From Shewanella algidipiscicola (lineage in GTDB: Bacteria > Pseudomonadota > Gammaproteobacteria > Enterobacterales > Shewanellaceae), in contig NZ_QPQT01000001.1 in the NCBI RefSeq assembly GCF_003605125.1, positions 186,001 through 250,000 on the forward strand: a DNA stretch of 64,000 bases. Reading direction: 5' to 3'. Position numbers and translations under genes: made by a program. The notes under the pieces were generated by a model. The model had not been told where the DNA came from. It ran no database searches and worked only from the letters and a program-made list of their open reading frames with translations. Numbering within the stretch: the first letter of the stretch is position 1; each line of letters begins with the position of its first letter. This document shows, one piece after another, positions 1 to 8,399 of the stretch.

Positions 1-1206
1 CTTCAAGATTATATTACTGATGGGATCTTAAATGTTATTGGCACTATCTTTATCTCCAGCTTACAAATGCTTGTCGTTCCCTTGGTATTTATCTCACTGG
101 TCTGTGGTACCTGCTCGTTAAGCGAGCCCTCGACTCTAGGACGTCTGGGAGGAAAAACCATCGCGTTTTACTTATTTACCACCGCTATAGCGCTGAGTAT
201 GGCGATTATTATTGCGCTGCTTATTCATCCGGGTAATGCCTCTTTGGCGGCAGAAAATATGCAATACAGCGTCAAGGAAGCGCCCAGCCTTGCCAATGTA
301 TTGATCAACTTAGTTCCTCGTAATCCAATACAAGCCATGACTGAAGGTAACATGCTGCAAATTATTATCTTTGCCGTTATTTTTGGTTTTGCGGTTGCCC
401 ACATTGGTGAAAGAGGTAAACGGGTTGCGGCATTATTTACCGACTTAAACGAAGTGATCATGCGTGTTGTAACCTTAATTATGCAACTCGCACCTTATGG
501 TATTTTTGCCTTAATGGCTAAATTGGCCTTAACCCTTGGTATAGAAACGTTCGAAAGTGTTGTTAACTACTTCTTTGTGGTATTGGGCGTATTGCTAATT
601 CATGCTTTTGTTGTTTACCCCACTTTACTAAAAGCCTTCTCTGGCTTAAGCCCACTGTTATTTATTCGCAAAATGCGCGATGTACAACTGTTTGCATTCA
701 GTACAGCCAGTTCAAATGCAACACTGCCCGTGACCATTGAAACCTGTGAACATCGTCTTGGTGTTGACAATAAAGTGGCATCCTTTACTTTGCCATTGGG
801 CGCAACCATCAACATGGACGGTACGGCGATTATGCAAGGCGTGGCGACCGTATTTATCGCGCAAGTTTTCGGTATCGATTTAACCATCACCGATTATGCC
901 ATGGTCGTCGTCACCGCAACCCTGGCCTCCATCGGTACTGCAGGCGTGCCTGGTGTGGGCTTAATCATGCTCGCTATGGTACTTAATCAGGTGGGTCTAC
1001 CAGTTGAAGGAATAGCGCTCATTATGGGGGTCGATCGTCTTTTAGATATGGTACGAACGGCCGTCAACGTAACTGGTGATTCAGTGGCAACATTGGTGAT
1101 TGCAAAATCAGAAGGCGCATTTAACGAAGTGGTGTTTCACGATACCCAAGCCGGTAAAACCACTGGCAGCTTTGTTGACCAAGTCAATTACGAAGCCAAA
1201 GAGTGA
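1..1206 (+). CDS. Sodium:dicarboxylate symporter (DAACS family), 5'-truncated by window edge
   Basis: The reading frame is open from base 1, so the gene begins before the window; 401 residues are visible. The protein is an inner-membrane transporter of the dicarboxylate/amino acid:cation symporter family (GltP/DctA/SstT type), which couples Na+ or H+ to uptake of acidic amino acids or C4-dicarboxylates. Visible family marks are the serine-rich re-entrant loop STASSNATLP (about bases 700-730), the NMDGTAIMQ motif (about 810-838), the GVPGVG stretch near 950 and the DRLLDMVRTAVNVTGD segment near 1030-1080 that contributes substrate-binding Asp, Arg and Asn. Several hydrophobic membrane segments precede these. 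The first ATG, at 67, lies inside a conserved transmembrane segment and is not the true start. Substrate cannot be decided from the sequence. A strong hairpin follows the stop and separates it from the convergent gsk. Confidence 0.9.
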   Translation, partial: LQDYITDGILNVIGTIFISSLQMLVVPLVFISLVCGTCSLSEPSTLGRLGGKTIAFYLFTTAIALSMAIIIALLIHPGNASLAAENMQYSVKEAPSLANVLINLVPRNPIQAMTEGNMLQIIIFAVIFGFAVAHIGERGKRVAALFTDLNEVIMRVVTLIMQLAPYGIFALMAKLALTLGIETFESVVNYFFVVLGVLLIHAFVVYPTLLKAFSGLSPLLFIRKMRDVQLFAFSTASSNATLPVTIETCEHRLGVDNKVASFTLPLGATINMDGTAIMQGVATVFIAQVFGIDLTITDYAMVVVTATLASIGTAGVPGVGLIMLAMVLNQVGLPVEGIALIMGVDRLLDMVRTAVNVTGDSVATLVIAKSEGAFNEVVFHDTQAGKTTGSFVDQVNYEAKE

Positions 1207-1303
1207 GGCCATGATACTCGCGATAACAAGTGATAAACTTACAGGGTAAATCATTGATAAAAAGGTATATATTGGAACCTCAACATATCACCAAGCCTAA
1301 CGG

Positions 1304-1334
1304 CAACAAAGGCGTCCATTGGACGCCTTTGTTG
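1304..1334. terminator. Bidirectional terminator between the symporter gene and gsk
   Basis: A perfect 14-bp inverted repeat (CAACAAAGGCGTCC, 1304-1317, and its complement at 1321-1334) with a 3-base loop lies between two convergent genes. The arms end in AACAAA/TTTGTT rather than long T-runs, so efficiency is uncertain in either direction. Confidence 0.7.
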
Positions 1335-1353
1335 ACAATCACCCTTCTGGGAT

Positions 1354-2658
1354 TTAGCGTTCCCAGTAAGCTTCTTCTAAGCTGTCTTCTTTTTCTGGTA
1401 AGCCACGAGAAAGGCGTGGGCTGTGCTGGGCGAGCACCTCATAAGCCACACGATTAGCGTATTTACAGACCTGGGAAAATGAGGAGTAACATAACCCGTC
1501 TCGTTTGTGTTTACTCGAACCTGGCACGTTAGCTTTATGATAGGTGTTTGAGGCCAAATCATGCAGCAATGCAGCCAAGGCTCCATCACCGGCACCGTTA
1601 GTATTGCGGATCACTTCAGGCCCGCCCATATAAGGTGGAATATGAGCAAACACCTTAATTGGGGTATCACAATCGTTTTTAAGTTTGGGTCTAGAAAACT
1701 CATAACGATTAAACTCAGGAATGATGCCAGGTAGCAAGGTATGACTGGTTTCTCGTTTCTCTGAATCTTCGGTATAGCCCGCCATATACAAGCCTAGTGG
1801 GCCAGCTGTGGTTAACACTAAATCACACCACTCTAATGCGGCATCACTAGCACTTAACGGATCACGACAACCAGTTAACGCTTCACCTTCATCTTCATTC
1901 ATCGCCAAAATAGAAACATTTTCTTTGATAAAATTAATCCACCATTGTGGATCTTCCTCAATTAAAAAGCGCGTTCCTAATGTCAATACCACTGGGACAT
2001 CGGCCTCTTTGGCGTATTTAATGGCTGTTAACGCTGCATCAGTTATCTGATCACCACCGCTGGCGCGCATCAAATAAGCCGTTAACACTAACGCCGATGA
2101 GCTCTGTACCACCTCTTTATCGATAAACTCTGGGGTCAACTTATCCATAGCCCCCTTACTGATGGCAAAGGTGCGCTCACCACAAGCAGAGATCAAAGTA
2201 AAACAGCGGCCAATAGGGCCATCAACGGGTTGTAAATAATTGAGGTCAACTTTTGAAGAGGTGTTACAGAGGTAACGATAAGCATAACTGCCCACTTCAA
2301 TATTGTTGCTCATGACCCCAAATAACACCGAGCGATCGTCAGCTAAGATAGAGTAGTTGTGAACGGTATTGCCAATGGTACCGCCGGCAAACTCGTCACT
2401 TATCATGTTTGATTGCTTGAGTTCGATATAAAGTTGTTGCGCCTTCTCATCGTTAATAAGTGTGGAATTACCTTTGGGCAATCCATAGCGGCTAAGCAAC
2501 TCATCTTCGACTTTGGCTTCGATATCAACCAAGGTTTGATCAATACCACTGATATGGGTAGTAATATGTTGTGGCTGCAGGGTTAACTGCGCTAATAATG
2601 GATCGCGATTTTTTACTGGAAAGTAATGCTTAGACTTACGTTGACCAGGAAACTTCAT
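1354..2658 (-). CDS. gsk: Inosine-guanosine kinase
   Basis: Purine-salvage kinase that phosphorylates inosine and guanosine to the 5'-monophosphates with ATP; it belongs to the PfkB/ribokinase fold. With the start at 2658 (MKFPGQRKSKHYFPV) the product is 434 residues, the same length as E. coli Gsk, and it resembles that protein along its whole length. The family signature with the catalytic Asp is NTNGAGDGALAALLHD near residue 370, and AGGTIGNT near residue 90 matches the glycine-rich substrate region. A longer frame back to 2694 adds 12 residues with no homology, so the internal ATG was chosen. The gene is transcribed alone, convergent with the upstream symporter gene, and a 400-base non-coding stretch separates it from adk. 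Confidence 0.95.
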   Translation of the reverse strand: MKFPGQRKSKHYFPVKNRDPLLAQLTLQPQHITTHISGIDQTLVDIEAKVEDELLSRYGLPKGNSTLINDEKAQQLYIELKQSNMISDEFAGGTIGNTVHNYSILADDRSVLFGVMSNNIEVGSYAYRYLCNTSSKVDLNYLQPVDGPIGRCFTLISACGERTFAISKGAMDKLTPEFIDKEVVQSSSALVLTAYLMRASGGDQITDAALTAIKYAKEADVPVVLTLGTRFLIEEDPQWWINFIKENVSILAMNEDEGEALTGCRDPLSASDAALEWCDLVLTTAGPLGLYMAGYTEDSEKRETSHTLLPGIIPEFNRYEFSRPKLKNDCDTPIKVFAHIPPYMGGPEVIRNTNGAGDGALAALLHDLASNTYHKANVPGSSKHKRDGLCYSSFSQVCKYANRVAYEVLAQHSPRLSRGLPEKEDSLEEAYWER

Positions 2659-3056
2659 ACCTAACTCACTTGTGCCGCATCCATGCAAAATCAAATTGAA
2701 GTAAATAGTAAACCAGACCCTCTTAATTCACTATTTACAGAACCGTGTCAATGAAAATGACGACAGCCCTTACCCTACTAAAATGGCGGCAGATTCTACC
2801 ATATAAAATACGACTAAGCAGTGATTTATACGCCTGTAATGACATTGAATGCGTATTCAAACAAGCCAAGTCCATGACGACCGCGTCAACATACATCATC
2901 CACAGGCTGTTTATACCAGATGAATACTGCTGAGCTTAATGTGTTAGCACTGGCGCGCTGAGGCGATATCATCAATGAGGACAGCTAAATGGCCAATGCA
3001 TTCTAAAACAGTAACAGGCTCTACATCTGTAACCAGTAAATTGTAGGGGGTTAAAC
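2659..3056. other. Non-coding interval between gsk and the adk terminator
   Basis: About 400 bases with no convincing gene. It must hold the gsk promoter on the minus strand. A 62-codon plus-strand frame (2745-2933) has no good ribosome-binding site and no recognisable product. I see no further repeat or RNA structure here. Confidence 0.5.
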
Positions 3057-3082
3057 ACAAAAAAGCTCACCGAAGTGAGCTT
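3057..3082 (-). terminator. Rho-independent terminator of adk
   Basis: On the minus strand an 8-bp stem AAGCTCAC/GTGAGCTT closes a TTCG tetraloop and is followed by a run of six T, about 24 bases after the adk stop codon. This is a textbook intrinsic terminator. Confidence 0.9.
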
Positions 3083-3105
3083 GTATAGTGCGTTTAATCT
3101 AGTGA

Positions 3106-3762
<657 letters not shown>

Positions 3763-3969
3763 TTATTTCGCATAGAGTTGATTATTAGTTTTGATGATTC
3801 AATTAGAATTATTTTTATCATTGGGCGGCGATCTTCGCACATATGGCCGCCCTTTTGAAGTGAAGAAACGCTCGTTTTAGTTCGACTTTAGGCTGATGCA
3901 GTTAAATCAACTGCCCTTTAATCATTAAACAGCACTAAAAGCCATAAAGCAGATAGCAAGTAGCAATGA

Positions 3970-4815
3970 CTAGTACAGCAAGCTGTACAACTTGCGTCGA
4001 TATTGATTCGCAATCGAGTTACTTTGCCCCATTGCCGTCAAAATATCCATAAATAACTGCTTCAACTCACCGTTGTGAGCACTGATATCTTGCCGCAGCA
4101 CAGCAAATAACCTTTCCAGTGCCTCTTCATCTCGGTTAGCACCATGCAGGGCTTTTGCCAAAGAGAGCAATAAACTCAAATCTTGTGGATTGGCCTCGAC
4201 ATTGTCCATCAATTGGCGAATTTCAGGTGTATCGGCAGCATCGAGCGCGAGGGTTAATTTCGCACGTAAACTTTGATAATAACCATCTTGATCTGCCAAC
4301 CCTACGCCATCGAGTAGTACTTGAGCCTGATTGATATTACCAAGGCTTAATAGCGCATCGGCATAGACCAAGGCAACTTCCGCTTGTTGATTGGCTTGAT
4401 AGGCCTGCTGCAATAGCGGTAAGGCTTGCTCAACCTCATTTGTGGCGAGTAAGGTTTTGGCCTCTGCCAGTTGTAATTGCCAAACTTGTGGCAAATGCGG
4501 CTCAAACATGGCTTCAATTTGGGCAGGCTCTTGAACGCCAGCAAAGCCATCGATTGGTTTACCATCGCGCAGCAGCAAGGTCGTCGGCACACTCTGGATC
4601 TGGAAATAATTCGCAATTTCCAGCTCGGCATCGCAATTGACCTTTGCGAGTACAAAACGACCCGCCTGTGCGCTGGCCATTTGCTCTAGTGTCTGTACCA
4701 ATGTCATGCTTTCAGGGCTTTGCTGACTCCAAAAAGTCAACACCACCACCTGTTGCATTGACGCATCAACCACTTGTTGGATGTTCTCTTTAGTTAAATC
4801 CAATACCGTATCCAT
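3970..4815 (-). CDS. cnoX: Thioredoxin-fold co-chaperone CnoX/YbbN with degenerate active site
   Basis: Chaperone-like protein with an N-terminal thioredoxin fold (residues about 5-110) and a C-terminal TPR-type helical region, ending in YRRKLYSLLY as in E. coli CnoX (YbbN). In E. coli it holds damaged proteins and cooperates with GroEL and DnaK. The start at 4815 was chosen because it follows an AAGGGAT ribosome-binding site and leaves 281 residues, close to the 284 of E. coli; the frame extends to 4830. The usual CXXC motif is replaced by SQQS in FWSQQSPES, so there is no active-site cysteine at all. Only the Cys in KVNCDAE (about residue 60) is kept. It therefore cannot be a thiol-disulfide reductase. 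It lies between adk and htpG on the same strand, both protein-homeostasis or housekeeping genes. Confidence 0.9.
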   Translation of the reverse strand: MDTVLDLTKENIQQVVDASMQQVVVLTFWSQQSPESMTLVQTLEQMASAQAGRFVLAKVNCDAELEIANYFQIQSVPTTLLLRDGKPIDGFAGVQEPAQIEAMFEPHLPQVWQLQLAEAKTLLATNEVEQALPLLQQAYQANQQAEVALVYADALLSLGNINQAQVLLDGVGLADQDGYYQSLRAKLTLALDAADTPEIRQLMDNVEANPQDLSLLLSLAKALHGANRDEEALERLFAVLRQDISAHNGELKQLFMDILTAMGQSNSIANQYRRKLYSLLY

Positions 4816-4886
4816 AAGATCCCTTCGCATAGATTAAGCGCATATAAGAAGAGGCAGTTAAACTGCCTCTTGCGTTTGACGGCTAA

Positions 4887-6806
4887 TTACTTCATGCCCG
4901 CCAGCAACATCTTGTTCATTAACTTAATGAATGCCGATGGGTCGGCTAGGCTGCCTTTTTCAGACAATTGCGCCTGTTGTAATAATAGCTCAGACCATTG
5001 ACCAAACACCTCATCATCTTGCTCGTTATCTAAACGGGCGACCAATGGGTGTTCTGGGTTAAGTTCAAACACGGGCTTAGTTTCAGGCACAGCTTGACCA
5101 GCGGCTTGCATCAGTTTAATCATCTGTGATGACATTTCGCCTTCACCCGCCACCACACAAGCTGGGGTATCGGTTAAACGCGTGGTGACTTTAACATCAG
5201 AAACCTTGTCACCCAGTGCGGCTTTCACTCGCTTGATTAAGCCTTCAGATTCCGTTTCCAGTTGTTTCTGAGCTTCTTTTTCCTCGGCATCTTCAAGATC
5301 GCCCAGTTCTAAGTCACCACGTGTGACTGAGTGAAGTTGCTTGCCTTCAAACTCGGTTAAGTGGTTAATTAACCACTCATCGATGCGCTCGGACATCAAT
5401 AGCACCTCAATCCCTTTCTTGCGAAGCAACTCAAGGTGTGGGCTATTCACGGCCGCCTCATGGCTGTCAGCAACGATATAATAAATCTTGCTCTGGCCCT
5501 CTTTCATGCGGCTCACATAGTCACTGAGCGATACGGTATGCGCAGCTTCATTAGTGTGAGTCGATGCAAAACGCAGTAAACCTGCAATACGTTCTTTGTT
5601 AGCAAAGTCTTCAGCTGGGCCTTCTTTAAGCACTTGGCCAAACTCTGCCCAGAAAGTTTGATACTTTTCAGGCTCATTTTTTGCGAGTTTCTCAAGCATA
5701 CTTAATACACGCTTGGTCACAGCAGTGCGCAGTGCGGTGGTTATCTTGTTGTCTTGCAAGATCTCGCGCGATACGTTGAGCGGCAGATCGTTAGAGTCAA
5801 TCAGACCTTGCACAAAGCGCAAGTAGCTTGGCATAAACTGCTCGGCATCATCCATCACAAACACGCGCTGCACAAACAGTTTTAAACCATGTTTACGATC
5901 GCGATTCCATAGATCCCACGGCGCTTTTGCCGGGATATAGAGCAAGCTGGTGTACTCTTGCTTACCTTCTACGCGGTTGTGGCTCCACAACAATGGATCG
6001 ACAAAATCATGGGAAATATGTTTATAAAATTCTTGGTATTCTTCGTCGGTCACTTCGCTCTTATTACGAGTCCAAAGCGCGGTGGCTTTGTTCATCGGCT
6101 TCCAGTAACCCTCGGTGGCTGGAATGGCTTCGCCACCCTCTTCTGTCGCCTCTTGCGCTGGTGTTCCTTCTTGCCACATCTCTACAGGGACAGAGATATG
6201 ATCTGAGTATTTAGTGATGATTGAGCGCAAACGGTAGTCATTGGCAAACTCTTTTTCCTCTTCACGAAGATGCAAGATAACCTCTGTACCGCGAGTCTCT
6301 TTAACGATGTTTTCAACGGTAAATTCACCTTCGCCAGCTGATTCCCACTGTACTGCTTCATCGGCAGCATGACCGGCTGCACGCGTGCGAACGGTTACCT
6401 TGTCGGCCACGATAAAGGCAGAGTAGAAGCCCACACCGAATTGACCAATGAGCTGTGAATCTTTTGACTCATCGCCAGAGAGGTTTTTAAAGAACTCCGC
6501 GGTGCCTGATTTCGCAATGGTACCCAAGTGCTCAATCACGCCATCGCGAGTCATACCAATACCATTATCTTCAATGGTGATGGTGCCCTTTTCACTGTCG
6601 GCGCTCACACGGACGCGTAACTCTCCGTCACCTTCGTACAGATCATTATTGGTCAATGCTTGGTATCTGAGCTTATCGGCAGCATCGGCGGCGTTGGAGA
6701 CCAATTCACGCAAGAAAATCTCTTTGTTTGAATACAAAGAGTGGATCATCAAATTAAGTAATTGTTTGACTTCAGTTTGAAAGCCATGGGTTTCTTGTTG
6801 TGACAT
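4887..6806 (-). CDS. htpG: Molecular chaperone HtpG (bacterial Hsp90)
   Basis: Cytoplasmic ATP-dependent dimeric chaperone of 639 residues, full length for the family. The N-terminal GHKL ATPase domain shows the conserved motifs [10 protein letters not shown] near residue 39, DNGIGM near 81 and the [11 protein letters not shown] lid/G2 motif near 122-132. The middle domain contributes the catalytic Arg within the [11 protein letters not shown] segment near residue 335, and the C-terminal dimerisation domain runs to residue 639. The start at 6806 follows AAGGAA. Transcription should be heat-inducible: a consensus sigma-32 promoter lies about 50 bases upstream. The upstream recR gene has its own terminator, so htpG is probably a single-gene unit. 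Confidence 0.98.
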   Translation of the reverse strand: MSQQETHGFQTEVKQLLNLMIHSLYSNKEIFLRELVSNAADAADKLRYQALTNNDLYEGDGELRVRVSADSEKGTITIEDNGIGMTRDGVIEHLGTIAKSGTAEFFKNLSGDESKDSQLIGQFGVGFYSAFIVADKVTVRTRAAGHAADEAVQWESAGEGEFTVENIVKETRGTEVILHLREEEKEFANDYRLRSIITKYSDHISVPVEMWQEGTPAQEATEEGGEAIPATEGYWKPMNKATALWTRNKSEVTDEEYQEFYKHISHDFVDPLLWSHNRVEGKQEYTSLLYIPAKAPWDLWNRDRKHGLKLFVQRVFVMDDAEQFMPSYLRFVQGLIDSNDLPLNVSREILQDNKITTALRTAVTKRVLSMLEKLAKNEPEKYQTFWAEFGQVLKEGPAEDFANKERIAGLLRFASTHTNEAAHTVSLSDYVSRMKEGQSKIYYIVADSHEAAVNSPHLELLRKKGIEVLLMSERIDEWLINHLTEFEGKQLHSVTRGDLELGDLEDAEEKEAQKQLETESEGLIKRVKAALGDKVSDVKVTTRLTDTPACVVAGEGEMSSQMIKLMQAAGQAVPETKPVFELNPEHPLVARLDNEQDDEVFGQWSELLLQQAQLSEKGSLADPSAFIKLMNKMLLAGMK

Positions 6807-6854
6807 CGATTATTCCTTCTTAAATTTCACAAATGACGCTCTATGGCTTAAGAG

Positions 6855-6880
6855 ATGGGGTTAGAATTTTGCTTTTCAAG
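6855..6880 (-). promoter_or_regulatory. Sigma-32 (RpoH) promoter of htpG
   Basis: On the minus strand CTTGAA (6875-6880) and CCCCAT (6855-6860) are separated by 14 bases, which matches the sigma-32 consensus CTTGAA-N13/15-CCCCATnT. The predicted start of transcription lies about 40 bases ahead of the htpG ATG. The placement in front of a known heat-shock gene makes this call strong. Confidence 0.88.
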
Positions 6881-6911
6881 CTTAAAGTTGTCAGCACTGT
6901 TCATTTGCTCA

Positions 6912-6947
6912 AAAAAAATCCAGCATCTAGGTGCTGGATTTAAAAAA
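6912..6947 (-). terminator. Terminator downstream of recR
   Basis: A 9-bp stem (AATCCAGCA, 6918-6926; TGCTGGATT, 6933-6941) is flanked on both sides by A/T runs. Read on the minus strand it ends in eight T and lies just after the recR stop codon, ahead of the htpG promoter. Confidence 0.85.
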
Positions 6948-6968
6948 ATCACGATAAACCTATGATAA

Positions 6969-7568
6969 TTACAGCGGTAAGCGCCCGTTGAAGGACAAGG
7001 CTAATGTGGTGCTATCGACATATTCGAGTTCGCCCCCCACTGGCACACCATGGGCAATGCGACTGACATTAACAGCATGTTGCCGTGCCATGTCGGCAAT
7101 AAAGTGTGCCGTTGCATCGCCCTCCACTGTGGGATTAGTCGCTAAAATTAACTCGCTAATTTCACCGCTAGCCAGATGCTGCTCAAGTAGACTAAGACCT
7201 AACTCTTCGGGCCCGACGCCATCGAGGGGCGATAAATGCCCTAAGAGCACAAAATAACGACCAGAAAAATACCCGCCCGCCTCAATGGCTAACACATCCG
7301 CAGGGGTTTCCACCACACAGATAAGATCGGACTGGCCGCGTCTGCTACTGGCGCAAATAGGGCACAAGGTCTCTTCAGTAAAAGTACGACACGCACTGCA
7401 GTGACCCACATCGCTCATGGCACTGGCCAGCGCCCGCGCTAAGGTTTGCCCCGCTTTACGATCGCGTTCCAACAACTGAAACGCCATGCGCTGCGCCGAC
7501 TTAGGGCCAACACCGGGTAAACAGCGTAATGACTGAATTAACTCATCGACCAAGGGACTAAATTTCAT
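6969..7568 (-). CDS. recR: Recombination mediator protein RecR
   Basis: Acts with RecF and RecO to load RecA on gapped DNA. The 199-residue length is typical. In order there is an HhH region with [14 protein letters not shown] near residue 17, a C4 zinc finger (CSAC and CPIC, residues about 57-72), a Toprim domain starting [13 protein letters not shown] near residue 83, and a C-terminal Walker-B-like region. It lies downstream of dnaX and ybaB, the usual gammaproteobacterial order, but here a terminator hairpin and a 370-base gap separate ybaB from recR, so recR probably has its own promoter. Confidence 0.97.
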   Translation of the reverse strand: MKFSPLVDELIQSLRCLPGVGPKSAQRMAFQLLERDRKAGQTLARALASAMSDVGHCSACRTFTEETLCPICASSRRGQSDLICVVETPADVLAIEAGGYFSGRYFVLLGHLSPLDGVGPEELGLSLLEQHLASGEISELILATNPTVEGDATAHFIADMARQHAVNVSRIAHGVPVGGELEYVDSTTLALSFNGRLPL

Positions 7569-7827
7569 AATTAAGCGGGCATCCTACTGGTTAAAACGGC
7601 TATAGTGATAAGTCGTTCATTGATATGACCAATGGCTTCTCATCAAATTATGCGCAGGATATTATCATAAATCATCGGCATGATGAGTCCTATTTAGTGC
7701 CGAACTTAACCGGTCGATTGACTTGTACTACCCAATGCCATTTCACCGATGTTGAACAGCTTGAATAAGATCCATTAAGTTAGTCAATACAATTGCGAAT
7801 AAATGGGGTTTATCGATTTTCGGCAAC
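7569..7827. other. Non-coding interval upstream of recR
   Basis: No gene is visible. The stretch should carry a recR promoter on the minus strand because the ybaB terminator hairpin blocks read-through. No clear -35/-10 pair stands out. Confidence 0.45.
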
Positions 7828-7855
7828 AAAAAAGCCTAAGACTTGCTTAGGCTTT
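7828..7855 (-). terminator. Terminator of the dnaX-ybaB unit
   Basis: A 10-bp perfect stem (AAAGCCTAAG, 7831-7840; CTTAGGCTTT, 7846-7855) with a 5-base loop, followed on the minus strand by a run of T. It lies about 80 bases past the ybaB stop. Confidence 0.88.
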
Positions 7856-7937
7856 TACTGCATTATTATCTATCGCATCCCTATTTACCCATCAACGGAA
7901 GAGGTGCCATCAACAGGTATTACATCATGATGCTAGC

Positions 7938-8267
7938 TTAAAATGGCATCTTCATGCCAGGGGGTAGTTGCATACCGCCGGTCACTTCAGCCATCTTCTC
8001 TTTTTGATTTTCTTCAACACGGCGCGCTGCATCATTACAGGCTGCTGCGATCAGATCTTCTAGCATCTCTTTATCGTCTTCTAGCAGGCTAGGATCGATG
8101 TCAACCTTACGAACACTGTGAGAGCCTGTCATAGTGACTTTTACAAGACCCGCGCCGGCTTCACCCGTCACTTCCATACGTGCAATCTCTTCCTGCACTT
8201 TGGCCATCTTGTCTTGCATCATTTGGGCCTGTTTCATCAGGTTACCCATACCGCCTTTTCCAAACAT
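7938..8267 (-). CDS. ybaB: Nucleoid-associated protein, YbaB/EbfC family
   Basis: Small dimeric DNA-binding protein of 109 residues. The sequence opens with [20 protein letters not shown], typical of the family, and has the conserved core (residues about 30-95) ending in the proline/methionine-rich tail [13 protein letters not shown]. It lies between dnaX and recR as in most gammaproteobacteria. The 130-base gap to dnaX shows no terminator, so the two are likely cotranscribed. Confidence 0.96.
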   Translation of the reverse strand: MFGKGGMGNLMKQAQMMQDKMAKVQEEIARMEVTGEAGAGLVKVTMTGSHSVRKVDIDPSLLEDDKEMLEDLIAAACNDAARRVEENQKEKMAEVTGGMQLPPGMKMPF

Positions 8268-8399
8268 ATCGAGTTCTCTTCAATATTAAAAAACTGGCTA
8301 ATCTTACTTAATTAGCACCAAGAAGCAATCAATGCTGATCACCAATCTACAAACTTATGATCTAAATACCCACGAACTTAATACACATCACGACTGCCA

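Noticed and set aside
2745..2933. 62-codon plus-strand frame between gsk and adk
   Set aside because: No ribosome-binding site, no recognisable protein features, and it lies in a region expected to hold the gsk promoter.
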